DNA from: an uncultured Gammaproteobacteria bacterium
Lineage (GTDB): Bacteria; Pseudomonadota; Gammaproteobacteria; CAMYKB01
Assembly: GCA_947258875.1 (NCBI GenBank)
Contig: CAMYKB010000002.1
Location: 1-64,000 of the forward strand
Reading direction: 5' to 3'
DNA length: 64,000 nt
Shown: positions 8,048-16,706 of the stretch, piece by piece
Position numbering within the stretch: position 1 is the stretch's first letter
Layout: every line of letters starts with the position of its first letter
Notes under the pieces: model-generated
What the model saw: the letters and a program-made list of their open reading frames with translations, nothing else
Database searches by the model: none
What the model was told of the DNA's origin: nothing
Position numbers and translations under genes: made by a program

Positions 8048-8377
8048 ATGAAATCTACTCTGAAGCTTGGAACTATGGCTTCTGTAGCGCTGTTGGCAGC
8101 AATGACCACTGCTTGTTCAACCAGTGATGATAGTGCCAGCGCTACCGCTACAGCCGGTTCCGACATAAATACCCAGTTATCTGATTTACAGAAGCGCGAA
8201 GCAGCATTGAGGGCGCGTGAAAGCGATCTCGCCAACCAGGAGCGTATGCTCAGGCAGCAGGCGCAAAGCGCATCTTCTTCTTCAACCATGGCCGCAGCTG
8301 GTGATCCAAGCCAGGCGAGTGTTATGCACGTGCATTTACACCACCTAAGTACGGTACTGATACACAGCAGATCGTGA
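8048..8377 (+). CDS. Lipoprotein, N-terminal fragment of a frameshifted gene
   Basis: The first 109 codons encode a signal peptide with a lipobox-like LAAMTTAC, putting the lipid cysteine at about residue 23, then a serine/alanine-rich stretch and a short coiled coil (QKREAALRARESDLANQERM). After about residue 90 the frame runs into sequence that does not fit (VMHVHLHHL). Reading one frame over from about 8320 gives CYARAFTPPKYGTDTQQIVK, which joins smoothly to the repeat protein that follows. I therefore read this as the 5' part of one gene of about 370 codons covering 8048-9159, broken by a single-base loss near 8319. A strong AAGAAAGGGAG ribosome site precedes the start. Confidence 0.7.
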   Translation: MKSTLKLGTMASVALLAAMTTACSTSDDSASATATAGSDINTQLSDLQKREAALRARESDLANQERMLRQQAQSASSSSTMAAAGDPSQASVMHVHLHHLSTVLIHSRS

Positions 8378-9159
8378 AACGTGAAGCGGGTGAGCGTATC
8401 CAGATTATTCCTGCCAAGTATGGCAAGGCTACCGAGCAGGTGCTGGTTCAGGAGGCTTCCGAAAAGCTGCAAGTGATCCCGGCAACCTACAAGACGGTTA
8501 CGGAACAGGTTCTGGTGACCCCTGCAAAACAGGTCATCAAGCAGGTGCCGCCTGTCTATGAGACTGTCACCGAGAAAGTTCTCGACAAGCCTGCTCATAC
8601 CACCTGGAAGAAGGGTACGGGCCCAATCCAGAAAATCGATTCCGGTACTGGTGAAATCATGTGCCTGGTCGAAGTGCCCGCTACTTACAAAACCATTACC
8701 AAGCGGATCCTGAAACAGCCGGCAAGCACGCAAACTGTGGAAATTCCTGCAGTCTACAAAACCGTGAAACGCCGTGTTGTTGATCGTCCTGCAACCACCA
8801 CTTCGGTGCCGGTTCCTGCTGTTTACAAGACGGTAACTGTCACCAAGATGCTGGAACCTGCACAGGAAAAACGTATTCCGATTCCTGCTGAATACGGTAC
8901 GGTAACCAGCCGCAAGCTGATCTCCGACGGCAAGATGGAATGGCGCCAGATCCTGTGTGACACCAACATGACTCGCAGCAGAATCACCCAGATTCAGTCC
9001 GCACTCAAGACCAAGGGTTATAACCCGGGTGCTATCGATGGCGTGATTGGTAGTCAGACTATGCAAGCCGTCAATGCCTTCCAGCGTGACAACAAGCTAC
9101 CTGTTGACAAGTACCTGAACATCGCTACCGTTCAAGCCTTGGGTGTCAGCACGCGCTAA
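8374..9159 (+). CDS. Repeat protein with C-terminal peptidoglycan-binding domain (3' part of the frameshifted lipoprotein)
   Basis: Residues 1-195 consist of six or seven imperfect repeats of about 22-25 residues built on (I/V)PA-x-Y-x-TVT-x-x-x-L-x-x-PA, rich in valine, lysine and threonine. Residues about 205-261 form a PG_binding_1 domain (ITQIQSALKTKGYNPGAIDG, then TMQAVNAFQ). The apparent GTG start at 8374 has no good ribosome site, and the open frame extends back to 8305 with matching sequence, so the true N-terminus is the lipoprotein signal encoded at 8048. Expected location is the outer-membrane inner leaflet, binding the wall. A hairpin terminator follows at 9201. Confidence 0.75.
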   Translation: MKREAGERIQIIPAKYGKATEQVLVQEASEKLQVIPATYKTVTEQVLVTPAKQVIKQVPPVYETVTEKVLDKPAHTTWKKGTGPIQKIDSGTGEIMCLVEVPATYKTITKRILKQPASTQTVEIPAVYKTVKRRVVDRPATTTSVPVPAVYKTVTVTKMLEPAQEKRIPIPAEYGTVTSRKLISDGKMEWRQILCDTNMTRSRITQIQSALKTKGYNPGAIDGVIGSQTMQAVNAFQRDNKLPVDKYLNIATVQALGVSTR

Positions 9160-9200
9160 TATAGTGCCTGGATAGCTATTGTAGTAATGTAGTTGTATCA

Positions 9201-9234
9201 AAGAGGGTCACTTAGGTGACCCTCTTTTTTTTTG
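9201..9234 (+). terminator. Rho-independent terminator
   Basis: An 11-bp perfect stem (AAGAGGGTCAC at 9201-9211 against GTGACCCTCTT at 9216-9226) with a four-base loop runs into a tract of nine or more T. It ends the lipoprotein transcript. Confidence 0.92.
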
Positions 9235-9331
9235 GCATTGTGGTGTAATATGAACGGAATGTGCCGACTATGCCTTTAATCAGGCTTCTGACATAATATT
9301 GGCAAGGGATAACAGGCGGTAACTTTAAAAA

Positions 9332-10060
9332 ATGCGACTTCAAATTGTTTCAGATCTACACCTGGAATTTGGTCCACTGCAGTTGTCAGTCGACGACACA
9401 GACGTGCTTATCGCCGCAGGTGATATCGGATTAGGACAGGATGGCCTCGAATGGCTGTTCAAATACAAGCGCCCTGTGATTTACGTCGCCGGTAATCACG
9501 AGTACTGGGGACAGGATCTTGATTATCTTCCGGCAGCCCTCAAGGCAAAATCTTTGGGTAGTCGTGTCCATTATCTGGAAAATCGTACTGTTGAAATTGA
9601 TGGCACCCGGTTTATCGGTTGTACTCTTTGGACCAGCATGCACAATCGGGATCAGGGAGTCATCAGTGAGATCAGCAGATCGATGAATGATTTCCGTTAT
9701 ATTTCAAAGTCTTTGCGCCCCGCCAGGCCACATGACCTTGTGGCGATACACTACGATTCGCGCGCGTGGCTGGAAAAGCAGTTGGCCAAGCCATATGACG
9801 GCAAAACAGTTGTGGTGACGCATCATGCCCCGCAGATGAAAAGCTGGTTTGAGGGACGCGATGAATCGATTCAATATGCGTATTGCAATGACCTATCCAG
9901 TGTCATGCAGAAGTACGATATTGACTTGTGGGTGCATGGGCACGTACATAAAGCCTCGGATTATGAGGCGCATGGCGTACATGTAGTCTGTAATCCAAGA
10001 GGTTATTACAAACATAAACTGGTTAAGGACTTCGATTCAGAGATGATCGTAACCGTATAG
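9332..10060 (+). CDS. Metallophosphoesterase
   Basis: A 242-residue cytoplasmic enzyme of the calcineurin-like phosphoesterase superfamily. All metal-binding motifs are visible: D8-x-H10 (SDLHLEF), D31 in GDIG, GNHE at 54-57, a histidine pair in VVTHHAP (164-165) and GHVH at 203-206. The two-metal centre hydrolyses a phosphomonoester or diester, but the substrate cannot be read from the sequence. There is no signal peptide. The DUF1820 gene follows nine bases later on the same strand and they probably share a transcript. The family assignment is firm, the specificity unknown. Confidence 0.88.
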   Translation: MRLQIVSDLHLEFGPLQLSVDDTDVLIAAGDIGLGQDGLEWLFKYKRPVIYVAGNHEYWGQDLDYLPAALKAKSLGSRVHYLENRTVEIDGTRFIGCTLWTSMHNRDQGVISEISRSMNDFRYISKSLRPARPHDLVAIHYDSRAWLEKQLAKPYDGKTVVVTHHAPQMKSWFEGRDESIQYAYCNDLSSVMQKYDIDLWVHGHVHKASDYEAHGVHVVCNPRGYYKHKLVKDFDSEMIVTV

Positions 10061-10069
10061 GTCCCGGCT

Positions 10070-10408
10070 ATGTCCACACCAAGCTTGTATAAAATCACCT
10101 TCCTGAACCAGGGTAACCTTTATGAGGTTTTTGCGCGTAAGGTTTATCAGGCCGATTTGTACGGATTTGTCACCATAGAAGAGTTGGTCTTCGATGAGCG
10201 TAATTCAGTGGTCGTAGATCCATCCGAGGAGCGTCTCAAAGGCGAATTTGAGGGTGTCAAACGTAGCTATGTACCTATGCATGCTATTGTACGTATCGAT
10301 GAAGTCGAGCAGCAAGGCAAGTCTAAAATTACTGAGATCGATAGCAAGGTCATGCCATTCCCGTCCAGTATCTATACACCGAACGGTAGCCCTGGTAAAA
10401 CTGAGTAA
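10070..10408 (+). CDS. DUF1820 family protein
   Basis: A 112-residue protein that matches the DUF1820 family common in gammaproteobacteria. The characteristic blocks are ITFLNQGNLYEVFARKV near the N-terminus and VDPSEERLKGEFEGVKRSY, then PMHAIVRIDEVE in the middle. It has no signal peptide, membrane segment or metal-binding cluster. The C-terminal tail (PFPSSIYTPNGSPGKTE) is variable. No function is established. Its position directly behind a metallophosphoesterase is the only context. Confidence 0.85.
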   Translation: MSTPSLYKITFLNQGNLYEVFARKVYQADLYGFVTIEELVFDERNSVVVDPSEERLKGEFEGVKRSYVPMHAIVRIDEVEQQGKSKITEIDSKVMPFPSSIYTPNGSPGKTE

Positions 10409-10497
10409 AGACAGAGTTTACATCCCGGGCCTGTCTGGGTTAGGCTGCGCGCCTTGTTGGAAGCCTGAATCCTAACAGCAATGTTTGTACGGTTTTC

Positions 10498-10588
10498 GGA
10501 GAGGTGGCCGAGTGGTTGAAGGCGCACGCCTGGAAAGTGTGTATACGGTAACCCCGTATCGAGGGTTCGAATCCCTCTCTCTCCGCCA
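10498..10588 (+). tRNA. tRNA-Ser (anticodon GGA)
   Basis: A full class-II cloverleaf of 91 bases including encoded CCA (10586-10588). The acceptor stem GGAGAGG (10498-10504) pairs with TCTCTCC (10578-10584), the anticodon loop CTGGAAA places GGA at 10532-10534, a long variable arm follows (GTATACGGTAACCCCGTATC region) and the T arm is GAGGGTTCGAATCCCTC (10561-10577). The long variable arm and the discriminator G are typical of serine tRNA. It reads UCC and UCU codons. Confidence 0.97.
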
Positions 10589-10653
10589 TATTATTAACAA
10601 TAATTACCTTAAAATTAGACCAGTAAGCTATTGATTACTGGCATTCTTTCAAT

Positions 10654-10768
<115 letters not shown>

Positions 10769-10821
10769 AAATTGTATAGTGCACAGATCATAATGTTCAC
10801 TGCTGTACAATAAATCACCAC

Positions 10822-12456
10822 ATGAGCTACCAGGTCCTGGCGCGCAAATGGCGGCCACGCAATTTCGAACAAATGGTCGGGCAGACGCACGTATTGCGTG
10901 GCTTGATAAATGCACTCGATCAGGATCGTCTGCACCATGCCTATCTGTTTACAGGTACCCGGGGTGTGGGCAAGACGACGCTGGCGCGTATTCTCGCCAA
11001 ATGCCTGAACTGTGAGACGGGTGTCAGTGCAAAGCCCTGTGGTGAGTGCAGCGCCTGCCAGGAGATTGATGAGGGCCGTTTTATCGACCTGATAGAGGTA
11101 GATGCGGCTTCCCGGACCAAGGTAGAGGATACCCGCGAGCTGCTGGACAACGTGCAGTACGCACCCACCCGTGGGCGTTACAAAGTTTACCTGGTCGATG
11201 AGGTGCACATGCTCTCAGGGCATAGTTTTAATGCCTTGCTGAAGACTCTCGAAGAACCGCCGCCGCATGTGAAATTTTTGCTGGCAACCACCGACCCGCA
11301 GAAGCTACCGATAACGATTTTATCGCGTTGCTTGCAATTTAACCTCAAACGCATGTCATTACAGATGATCGCCGGTCACTTACAGGAGATTCTGCAAAAG
11401 GAACAGATCCCTGCTGAAGAAAGTGCTTTGGCGGAGTTGGCACGGGCGGCTGATGGCAGTATGCGTGATGCCTTGAGCCTGCTGGATCAGGCCATCGCAT
11501 TTGGCGATGGCGAAGTCAGGGCGACAGAGGTCGGTGACATGCTGGGCTCAGTGCCACGAGAGCATCTGTATGCATTGCTGTCGTCTCTGGTTAGTGCTGA
11601 TGCCGCTGGTGTGATGCAGTCAGTGGCGCGGTTGGCGGAGCAGGCCGTCGATTTTGAAGGTGTTTTGGCTGATATCATCTCTCTTCTGCATCGGGTTGCG
11701 CTCGCGCAGACTATGCCGCAGACAGCGGACAGCTCAAATGAAGACCCTAATTTGATCAAACAGCTGGCTGGCCAGCTCACGCCTGAGGCGGTGCAGCTGT
11801 ATTACCAGGTCGCGCTGATCGGGCGCAGGGATCTGCCGCTGGCGCCCGATACAAAAAGCGGTTTTGAGATGGTTCTGCTAAGAATGCTGAGTTTCCAGGT
11901 GTTGGAGCAGCCCTCACAAAAACCTGTTCCGGTTAGTGGCGGTGCTGCCTCAGTTGGCCAGCAAGCTGGCCGCAGGGATGTTGAAAAACAACAACCCCAA
12001 GTGTCAGTACAGAACACGGCAGCAAAAGATGTGGACACCGTGCCTGCCATTGTCGACGAGTGCGCGGCAGTGAATATATCTGCTACAGACTGGCCGCAGT
12101 TGGTTAAAAATCTGGATTTAAAGGGTGTTGCATTGGCGTTAGCGAATAATTGCAGTTTTCGGTCCTATGAAGAAGGGGTGCTCAGCCTGGTGCTCGATAA
12201 ACAGCATGAGCAGATGCGTACCCGAAATGCTGAGCAGAAGCTTGAAAAGGCATTTTCAGAATATACTGGTGCGTCGGTTAGTTTGCGTATGGAGATCGCA
12301 ACCCACCAGGCTGAAACGCCTTACCAGGTTGCAGATCGTACTCAAGATGAGCGCCAGCGGGCGGCTGAGCAGGCGATAGAATCTGATGACATGGTGCAGG
12401 CCCTTAAGGATTCCTTTGGGGCTAAGATAGTACCTGGTTCGATTAAACCCATTTGA
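10822..12456 (+). CDS. dnaX: DNA polymerase III subunit gamma/tau
   Basis: The clamp-loader ATPase of the replicative polymerase, 544 residues. Walker A is GTRGVGKT (45-52), the zinc module uses C64, C73, C76 and C79, Walker B is LVDE (124-127), and the sensor-1 region LLATTDPQKLPITILSRC follows. A low-complexity linker (about 370-420) leads to a C-terminal tau-type domain that would contact the polymerase core and DnaB. I see no clear slippery A-rich signal for making a shorter gamma form. It starts the dnaX-ybaB-recR operon. Confidence 0.97.
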   Translation: MSYQVLARKWRPRNFEQMVGQTHVLRGLINALDQDRLHHAYLFTGTRGVGKTTLARILAKCLNCETGVSAKPCGECSACQEIDEGRFIDLIEVDAASRTKVEDTRELLDNVQYAPTRGRYKVYLVDEVHMLSGHSFNALLKTLEEPPPHVKFLLATTDPQKLPITILSRCLQFNLKRMSLQMIAGHLQEILQKEQIPAEESALAELARAADGSMRDALSLLDQAIAFGDGEVRATEVGDMLGSVPREHLYALLSSLVSADAAGVMQSVARLAEQAVDFEGVLADIISLLHRVALAQTMPQTADSSNEDPNLIKQLAGQLTPEAVQLYYQVALIGRRDLPLAPDTKSGFEMVLLRMLSFQVLEQPSQKPVPVSGGAASVGQQAGRRDVEKQQPQVSVQNTAAKDVDTVPAIVDECAAVNISATDWPQLVKNLDLKGVALALANNCSFRSYEEGVLSLVLDKQHEQMRTRNAEQKLEKAFSEYTGASVSLRMEIATHQAETPYQVADRTQDERQRAAEQAIESDDMVQALKDSFGAKIVPGSIKPI

Positions 12457-12472
12457 TTAGAGGTAGCAGATA

Positions 12473-12796
12473 ATGAAAGGTGGATTAGGCAACCTGATGA
12501 AGCAAGCGCAGAAGATGCAGGAAGATATGCAGAAGGCGCAACAGGAACTCGCGACACTGGAAGTCACCGGCCAATCCGGTGGCGGTTTGGTGTCGGTAGT
12601 GATGACCGGCAAACATGAGGTCAAGCGTGTTGCAGTGGATGATAGCCTGGTTGGTGATGACAAGGATATGCTGGAAGACCTGATCACTGCAGCGATCAAC
12701 GATGCGGTACATAAAATAGAGCAACAGACCAAAGACCGGTTTTCCGGAATGACTGCGGGTATGAATTTGCCTGGTGGCATGAAGCTGCCGTTTTAG
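12473..12796 (+). CDS. ybaB: YbaB/EbfC nucleoid-associated protein
   Basis: A 107-residue protein of the YbaB/EbfC family: an N-terminal helix ([21 protein letters not shown]) followed by the beta-hairpin typical of the family ([16 protein letters not shown] type pattern, here [14 protein letters not shown]) and a helical tail rich in methionine and glycine. Family members bind DNA as dimers. It starts 16 bases after dnaX behind GAGGTAG and is followed by recR, the conserved gene order that couples it to recombination repair. Confidence 0.95.
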   Translation: MKGGLGNLMKQAQKMQEDMQKAQQELATLEVTGQSGGGLVSVVMTGKHEVKRVAVDDSLVGDDKDMLEDLITAAINDAVHKIEQQTKDRFSGMTAGMNLPGGMKLPF

Positions 12797-12802
12797 GTTG
12801 TG

Positions 12803-13399
12803 ATGTCAGGGGTCTCGCTGCTCGAGCAATTGATCGATGCGCTCAGGTGTTTGCCTGGCGTAGGCAACAAGACGGCACAGCGCATGGCCTTTCAGCTGCT
12901 CGAACGTAATCGTGACAAGGCCTTGGTATTGTCGGATTGCTTACGTGATGCAGTTGCCAACATAGGTCATTGTAAGCGTTGTCGGACACTGACTGAACTT
13001 GATGTTTGCCGCATATGCAGTAGCGCTAGTCGTCATCAGGAACAACTTTGTGTTGTTGAGAGCCCGGCCGATGTTATGGCAATTGAAAGCAATACGGAAT
13101 ACCGTGGGTTGTACTATGTCCTCATGGGTCGGTTGTCACCACTCGATGGTATTGGCCCGGAGGAACTGGGACTGGAAAAACTGGAGGCGCGTCTGGATCA
13201 GGAAGAGGTGGAGGAAGTGATCCTGGCTACTAATTCTACGGTGGAAGGTGAAGTCACAGCGCATGTTATCGGTGAGATGGCGCGTAAGCGAGGCATCAAG
13301 AGCACGCGATTGGCGCAGGGTGTGCCGGTCGGTGGCGAACTGGAATATCTCGACAGTTCTACACTTGCGCATGCGCTAGCAGGCCGTCGCGATTATTAA
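12803..13399 (+). CDS. recR: Recombination mediator RecR
   Basis: A 198-residue protein with the RecR architecture: helix-hairpin-helix ([15 protein letters not shown], 16-30), a four-cysteine zinc finger (C57, C60, C69, C72), a Toprim domain (about 80-175) and a C-terminal Walker-B-like GGELEYLD. It works with RecF and RecO (the latter encoded at 28239) to load RecA on gapped DNA. I chose ATG at 12803 rather than the GTG one codon before it; both are possible and differ by one residue. Confidence 0.96.
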   Translation: MSGVSLLEQLIDALRCLPGVGNKTAQRMAFQLLERNRDKALVLSDCLRDAVANIGHCKRCRTLTELDVCRICSSASRHQEQLCVVESPADVMAIESNTEYRGLYYVLMGRLSPLDGIGPEELGLEKLEARLDQEEVEEVILATNSTVEGEVTAHVIGEMARKRGIKSTRLAQGVPVGGELEYLDSSTLAHALAGRRDY

Positions 13400-13428
13400 A
13401 GTTATTAAGAACTGTTGTGGGGGCGAAG

Positions 13429-13773
13429 ATGAGTGATTGCCTGTTCTGCAAAATTATTAATGGTGAAATACCTGGCGAAATTGTATATCAAGATGACGAT
13501 GTGCTTGCGTTTCGTGATATCAATCCGCAAGCACCGCTGCACGTGCTGGTAATTCCGCGTAAGCATATCCCAACAATTAACGATCTGGATTCAGGGGATG
13601 CCGAACTGGTCGGTAAGATGTATCTCGCAGCAAAAAAGATCGCTGCTGAAGAGGGTGTCGCCGAAGCAGGTTATCGTGCGTTGATGAACTGTAATGCTGG
13701 TGCAGGACAGACGGTGTTTCATATACATCTGCATGTCCTGGGTGGCCGCAGTCTGGGCTGGCCTCCAGGGTAG
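13429..13773 (+). CDS. hinT: HIT-family purine nucleoside phosphoramidase
   Basis: A 114-residue HIT protein. The catalytic histidine triad is HIHLH at 98-102, followed by VLGGRSLGWPPG, the usual HinT ending. The zinc-type C4-x2-C7 at the N-terminus (CLFCKI) and H46 region are also present. HinT hydrolyses nucleoside 5'-phosphoramidates and aminoacyl adenylates. The frame extends to a GTG at 13417, but ATG at 13429 follows GGGGGCGAAG and gives the family's usual N-terminus. It is convergent with rsgA. Confidence 0.93.
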   Translation: MSDCLFCKIINGEIPGEIVYQDDDVLAFRDINPQAPLHVLVIPRKHIPTINDLDSGDAELVGKMYLAAKKIAAEEGVAEAGYRALMNCNAGAGQTVFHIHLHVLGGRSLGWPPG

Positions 13774-13805
13774 TTTTAGAAATCCGTGGGGCTTCCCGAT
13801 ACAAG

Positions 13806-14717
13806 TTACCCAATTATTGTCTGAATGATGTGCTGATAGCTTCGCAGACGCCGCTGGCTGATGTGCCCTTCATCGGCTGCAGCCTTGATGGCGCAACCGG
13901 GCTCGTGCAGGTGCGTACAGTTATGAAATCGACAATGATCCAGCAAGGGCATAAATTCAATAAAACCCTGTGCGATGGCCGGTTGTGATGACTCGCTGAG
14001 TTTGAAGTCGCGCACCCCTGGTGAGTCAATGAGTTCGCCACCGCTGGGTAAATGATACAAGGTGGTATTTGTCGTGGTGTGTTGGCCTTCTCCGCTGGCC
14101 GCCGAGACTTCTTGAACCCTGATCTCCAGATCCGGGAGCAGTACGTTTATCAGTGACGACTTGCCGACGCCTGACTGCCCAACCAGAATACTGGTTTTAC
14201 CAGATAAATTCTCTTTGAAATCACTGAGGCCGTCGCCTGTCTTTGTGCTGGTGAAGATCACCGTATAGCCGATGTGCTGATAGTCCCTGATGGTATCCGT
14301 AATCTCTTGTTCTTCAGTCGCCAGATCGGCTTTGTTGAGTACAATCAGTGCGTCCGTTGACAGTAGGCTGGACGCAACCAGATATCGATCCAGCATTTCC
14401 CAGTTGGGGGCGGGCAGGAATGCAGTGACAACCGCTAACTGATCAATATTTGCCGCGATGGTTTTGTGTCGCCCACGCGTATCGGTACGCATGAGTTCAT
14501 TACGCCGAGGCAGGATATCGGTAATGACATGGTTGCCCTGTGCACGGGCCTGCCAGCTGATAAGGTCGCCACAGGCGGCGTTGTCCAGTTTGCGGCGTGT
14601 GGTGCAGCGGTGAAGTGCGCCGGTGTCATCCTCGATAATAACTTCTGCGCCAAAGCGTGTGATGATGCGGCCACTTCGAGGTTGCGATGTTGCAGGCGAT
14701 GCTTGAGGATCTTTCAT
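13806..14717 (-). CDS. rsgA: Ribosome small-subunit GTPase RsgA
   Basis: A 303-residue circularly permuted GTPase that checks late 30S maturation. An N-terminal OB fold (about 15-75) is followed by G4 (NKAD, 128-131) before G1 (GQSGVGKS, 180-187) and G3 (DSPG, 231-234), the permuted order that defines the family. The C-terminal zinc knuckle is C262-x4-C267-x-H269-x5-C275. It starts with ATG at 14717 and is read toward hinT. In E. coli rsgA is next to orn; here orn is about 2 kb away with two genes and a repeat element between them. Confidence 0.95.
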   Translation of the reverse strand: MKDPQASPATSQPRSGRIITRFGAEVIIEDDTGALHRCTTRRKLDNAACGDLISWQARAQGNHVITDILPRRNELMRTDTRGRHKTIAANIDQLAVVTAFLPAPNWEMLDRYLVASSLLSTDALIVLNKADLATEEQEITDTIRDYQHIGYTVIFTSTKTGDGLSDFKENLSGKTSILVGQSGVGKSSLINVLLPDLEIRVQEVSAASGEGQHTTTNTTLYHLPSGGELIDSPGVRDFKLSESSQPAIAQGFIEFMPLLDHCRFHNCTHLHEPGCAIKAAADEGHISQRRLRSYQHIIQTIIG

Positions 14718-14779
14718 AAGCTGCAGGTCAATACCTGCTGAGCCAGTAGTGGAATGTTACACGCCACAATGTTGCTACG

Positions 14780-15088
14780 TTACTCGGTGGTGAACTTATA
14801 ATAATTTGTGTTCAGATAGGCTGCGACATCGGCGAGATCGTCATCAAACCATTTGAGTTCAAGATTGATGGCGCAACGTTGCACTTGTGCATCCAGTGCG
14901 GCAAGAGAGGTTACACGGTGATCTTTGCGAGTGTAGAGAGTAGTGCCGTCACCCCCTGTCATGCTGGCATGACAGCTTACACAATTTTGTTCATGTAGTT
15001 GTTGTCCATGAGGAATGTCAGCCGCTGACAACGGATTGAAAATCAACAGCGCCAGCATACTCAATGGTATTGCGAAGAGTCGTTTCAT
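14780..15088 (-). CDS. Small periplasmic c-type cytochrome
   Basis: A 102-residue exported protein with a signal peptide (about 1-22, cleavage after LSA-A) and a single haem-binding motif C36-V-S-C39-H40. Its C-terminal half (LKWFDDDLADVAAYLN) fits a family of small monohaem cytochromes. No methionine occurs after M43, so the usual distal methionine ligand of class I cytochromes is not evident; M43 or a histidine such as H55 may serve. The redox partner is unknown. It lies 15 bases downstream of the M48 protease gene and is probably co-transcribed with it. Confidence 0.85.
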   Translation of the reverse strand: MKRLFAIPLSMLALLIFNPLSAADIPHGQQLHEQNCVSCHASMTGGDGTTLYTRKDHRVTSLAALDAQVQRCAINLELKWFDDDLADVAAYLNTNYYKFTTE

Positions 15089-15103
15089 ATTGTATTACCC
15101 CTA

Positions 15104-16354
15104 TTAATGAGCGTGTGATAATGCATTTAGATGCGCGATGCGTACCGATGCGGGCGGGTGCGAATCATACACGGCGGAATGCAGTGGGTCTGGTGTAAGT
15201 GTATTGGCGTTTTCCTTGTACAGGCTGACGAGCGCCGTTACCAGGTTGCCGGCATCGGTCTGCTGCGCCGCAAATTCGTCGGCCTCGAATTCATGTTTGC
15301 GCGACCACCAGGTTAACAGCGGCTGTATGAAAAAGCTGAAAACAGGACCTACCATAATAAACAACATCAATGCGATATGTACCGAGGGGGTTGTAACGCC
15401 CAGGTTGCTGTAGAACCAATCTTGTTTCATCAGCCAGGCCAGTAATATTAAGGCTAGCAGGCTGTAGATGACGCTGAGGATCAGCCCCTTGATGACATGT
15501 TTGCGCTTGAAGTGCCCGAGTTCATGCGCCAGCACCGATTCGATTTGTTCGTGGCTTAACTTGTTGATGAGGGTGTCGAAGAACACGATACGCTTGTTAC
15601 GACCCAGTCCAGTGAAATAGGCATTGCCGTGGCTGGAGCGCCGCGAGCCATCCATAACAAAGACGCCTTTGCTTTGGAATCCGCTACGCTGTAAAAGTGC
15701 CTGGATCCGTTGCTTGAGTGACTCATTCTCAAGCGGCGTGAAGCGGTTGAACAGAGGCGCGATCAGGGTCGGGTAGGCCCAGCTGATCAATAGGCCGAAG
15801 CCTGTCCATGCGATCCACACATATAGCCACCAATAGTCGCCTGTGGTTTGCATCAACCACAACACCAGCAGGATAAGTGGGATACCGAGAATAGCAAATA
15901 GTGCCGCTCCCTTTGCGAGGTCGGTTATAAACATTTTCAAGGTGGTGCGATTGAAACCAAAACGGACTTCAATTACGAAGGTGCGATATAAAGAAAACGG
16001 GAGATCCAGCAGCCCCATCACTAACAGGATGCTGATCATAACCGCAGCGCCGGTGCCGATAGGCCCTAGGCCAAACGACTGCCATAGGGTGTCGATGGCA
16101 TTTAGTCCGCCACCCAATGTCCATGCCAGTAAAATTGCGCTATCTACAAGTAATTCAAGCATGCCGAAACGTGTCCTGGTAGTGGTATAGTCGGCGGCTT
16201 TTTGGTGGTCAGCGAGGCTGATGCTGTCAGCGAATTCGCTGGGAACGTGATCCCTGTGTTGGGAGACATGGTTGAAATGGCGACGTGCCAGCCATAAACG
16301 CGCCAATACCGATAAAGTCAGAAACACCAGGAAGACGAGAGTAAAGTAGGGCAT
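15104..16354 (-). CDS. M48-family integral membrane metalloprotease (Ste24-like)
   Basis: A 416-residue inner-membrane zinc protease. Membrane helices lie at about 3-22, 65-85, 100-120, 148-168, 175-197 and, after the active site, 290-310 and 325-347. The zinc motif is H277-E278-L-G-H281 (VLAHELGHFKRKH) and the third ligand is probably E357 in EFEADEF. The N-terminal half fits the CAAX-prenyl-protease-type M48 domain. Bacteria without prenylated proteins use such enzymes for membrane quality control. The start ATG is at 16354, directly next to the repeat element region. Confidence 0.9.
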   Translation of the reverse strand: MPYFTLVFLVFLTLSVLARLWLARRHFNHVSQHRDHVPSEFADSISLADHQKAADYTTTRTRFGMLELLVDSAILLAWTLGGGLNAIDTLWQSFGLGPIGTGAAVMISILLVMGLLDLPFSLYRTFVIEVRFGFNRTTLKMFITDLAKGAALFAILGIPLILLVLWLMQTTGDYWWLYVWIAWTGFGLLISWAYPTLIAPLFNRFTPLENESLKQRIQALLQRSGFQSKGVFVMDGSRRSSHGNAYFTGLGRNKRIVFFDTLINKLSHEQIESVLAHELGHFKRKHVIKGLILSVIYSLLALILLAWLMKQDWFYSNLGVTTPSVHIALMLFIMVGPVFSFFIQPLLTWWSRKHEFEADEFAAQQTDAGNLVTALVSLYKENANTLTPDPLHSAVYDSHPPASVRIAHLNALSHAH

Positions 16355-16394
16355 TGTGGGTAACTATTTCCTAGGTTGGGTTGTGGTTTTTGCC

Positions 16395-16639
16395 AGCAGG
16401 CTGTTGAAAAGCCTTTATGCGGCACGATCCTGCGTTAAAAAGACGGCTCAAAATACTCATGTACTATTGTGTACGGCGTTCCCGACCATTCCGGGTCTCC
16501 ACGACATAGGCACGACCCTGTGCGCCGTTCCCGGTCATCCCTGGTCTCCACGACATGTGAACATCCCTGTTCAAATGCTTTTTTTCGCCAATTTTTTGTC
16601 TTGCCTCGCACTCGCCTGATGCTTTTTCAATAGCCTGCT
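16395..16639. mobile_element. MITE-like non-coding element
   Basis: About 245 bases between the M48 and orn genes are bounded by imperfect inverted ends: AGCAGGCTGTTGAAAA at 16395-16410 and, on the other strand, AGCAGGCTATTGAAAAAGC reading back from 16639. The left interior (TGCGTTAAAAAGACGGCTC, then CATGTACTA) resembles a dispersed element seen in several proteobacteria. It holds a 31-base direct repeat (see 16477). No transposase is encoded, and I do not see a clear target-site duplication. Confidence 0.6.
16477..16556. repeat. 31-bp imperfect direct repeat inside the MITE-like element
   Basis: CGTTCCCGACCATTCCGGGT followed by CTCCACGACAT at 16477-16507 recurs with four changes at 16526-16556, 49 bases apart. 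Confidence 0.8.
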
Positions 16640-16706
16640 AGAATACCAGCCGATTTGTTGAATAACCGCATCCCAGTTTACAAAAGTATTGATAAGGACG
16701 CATCCT

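Noticed and set aside
8020-9066. 348-codon minus-strand ORF over the lipoprotein gene
   Set aside because: It is the antisense shadow of the repeat coding sequence; its composition (many H, R, L, C, F) is not protein-like and no ribosome site precedes it.
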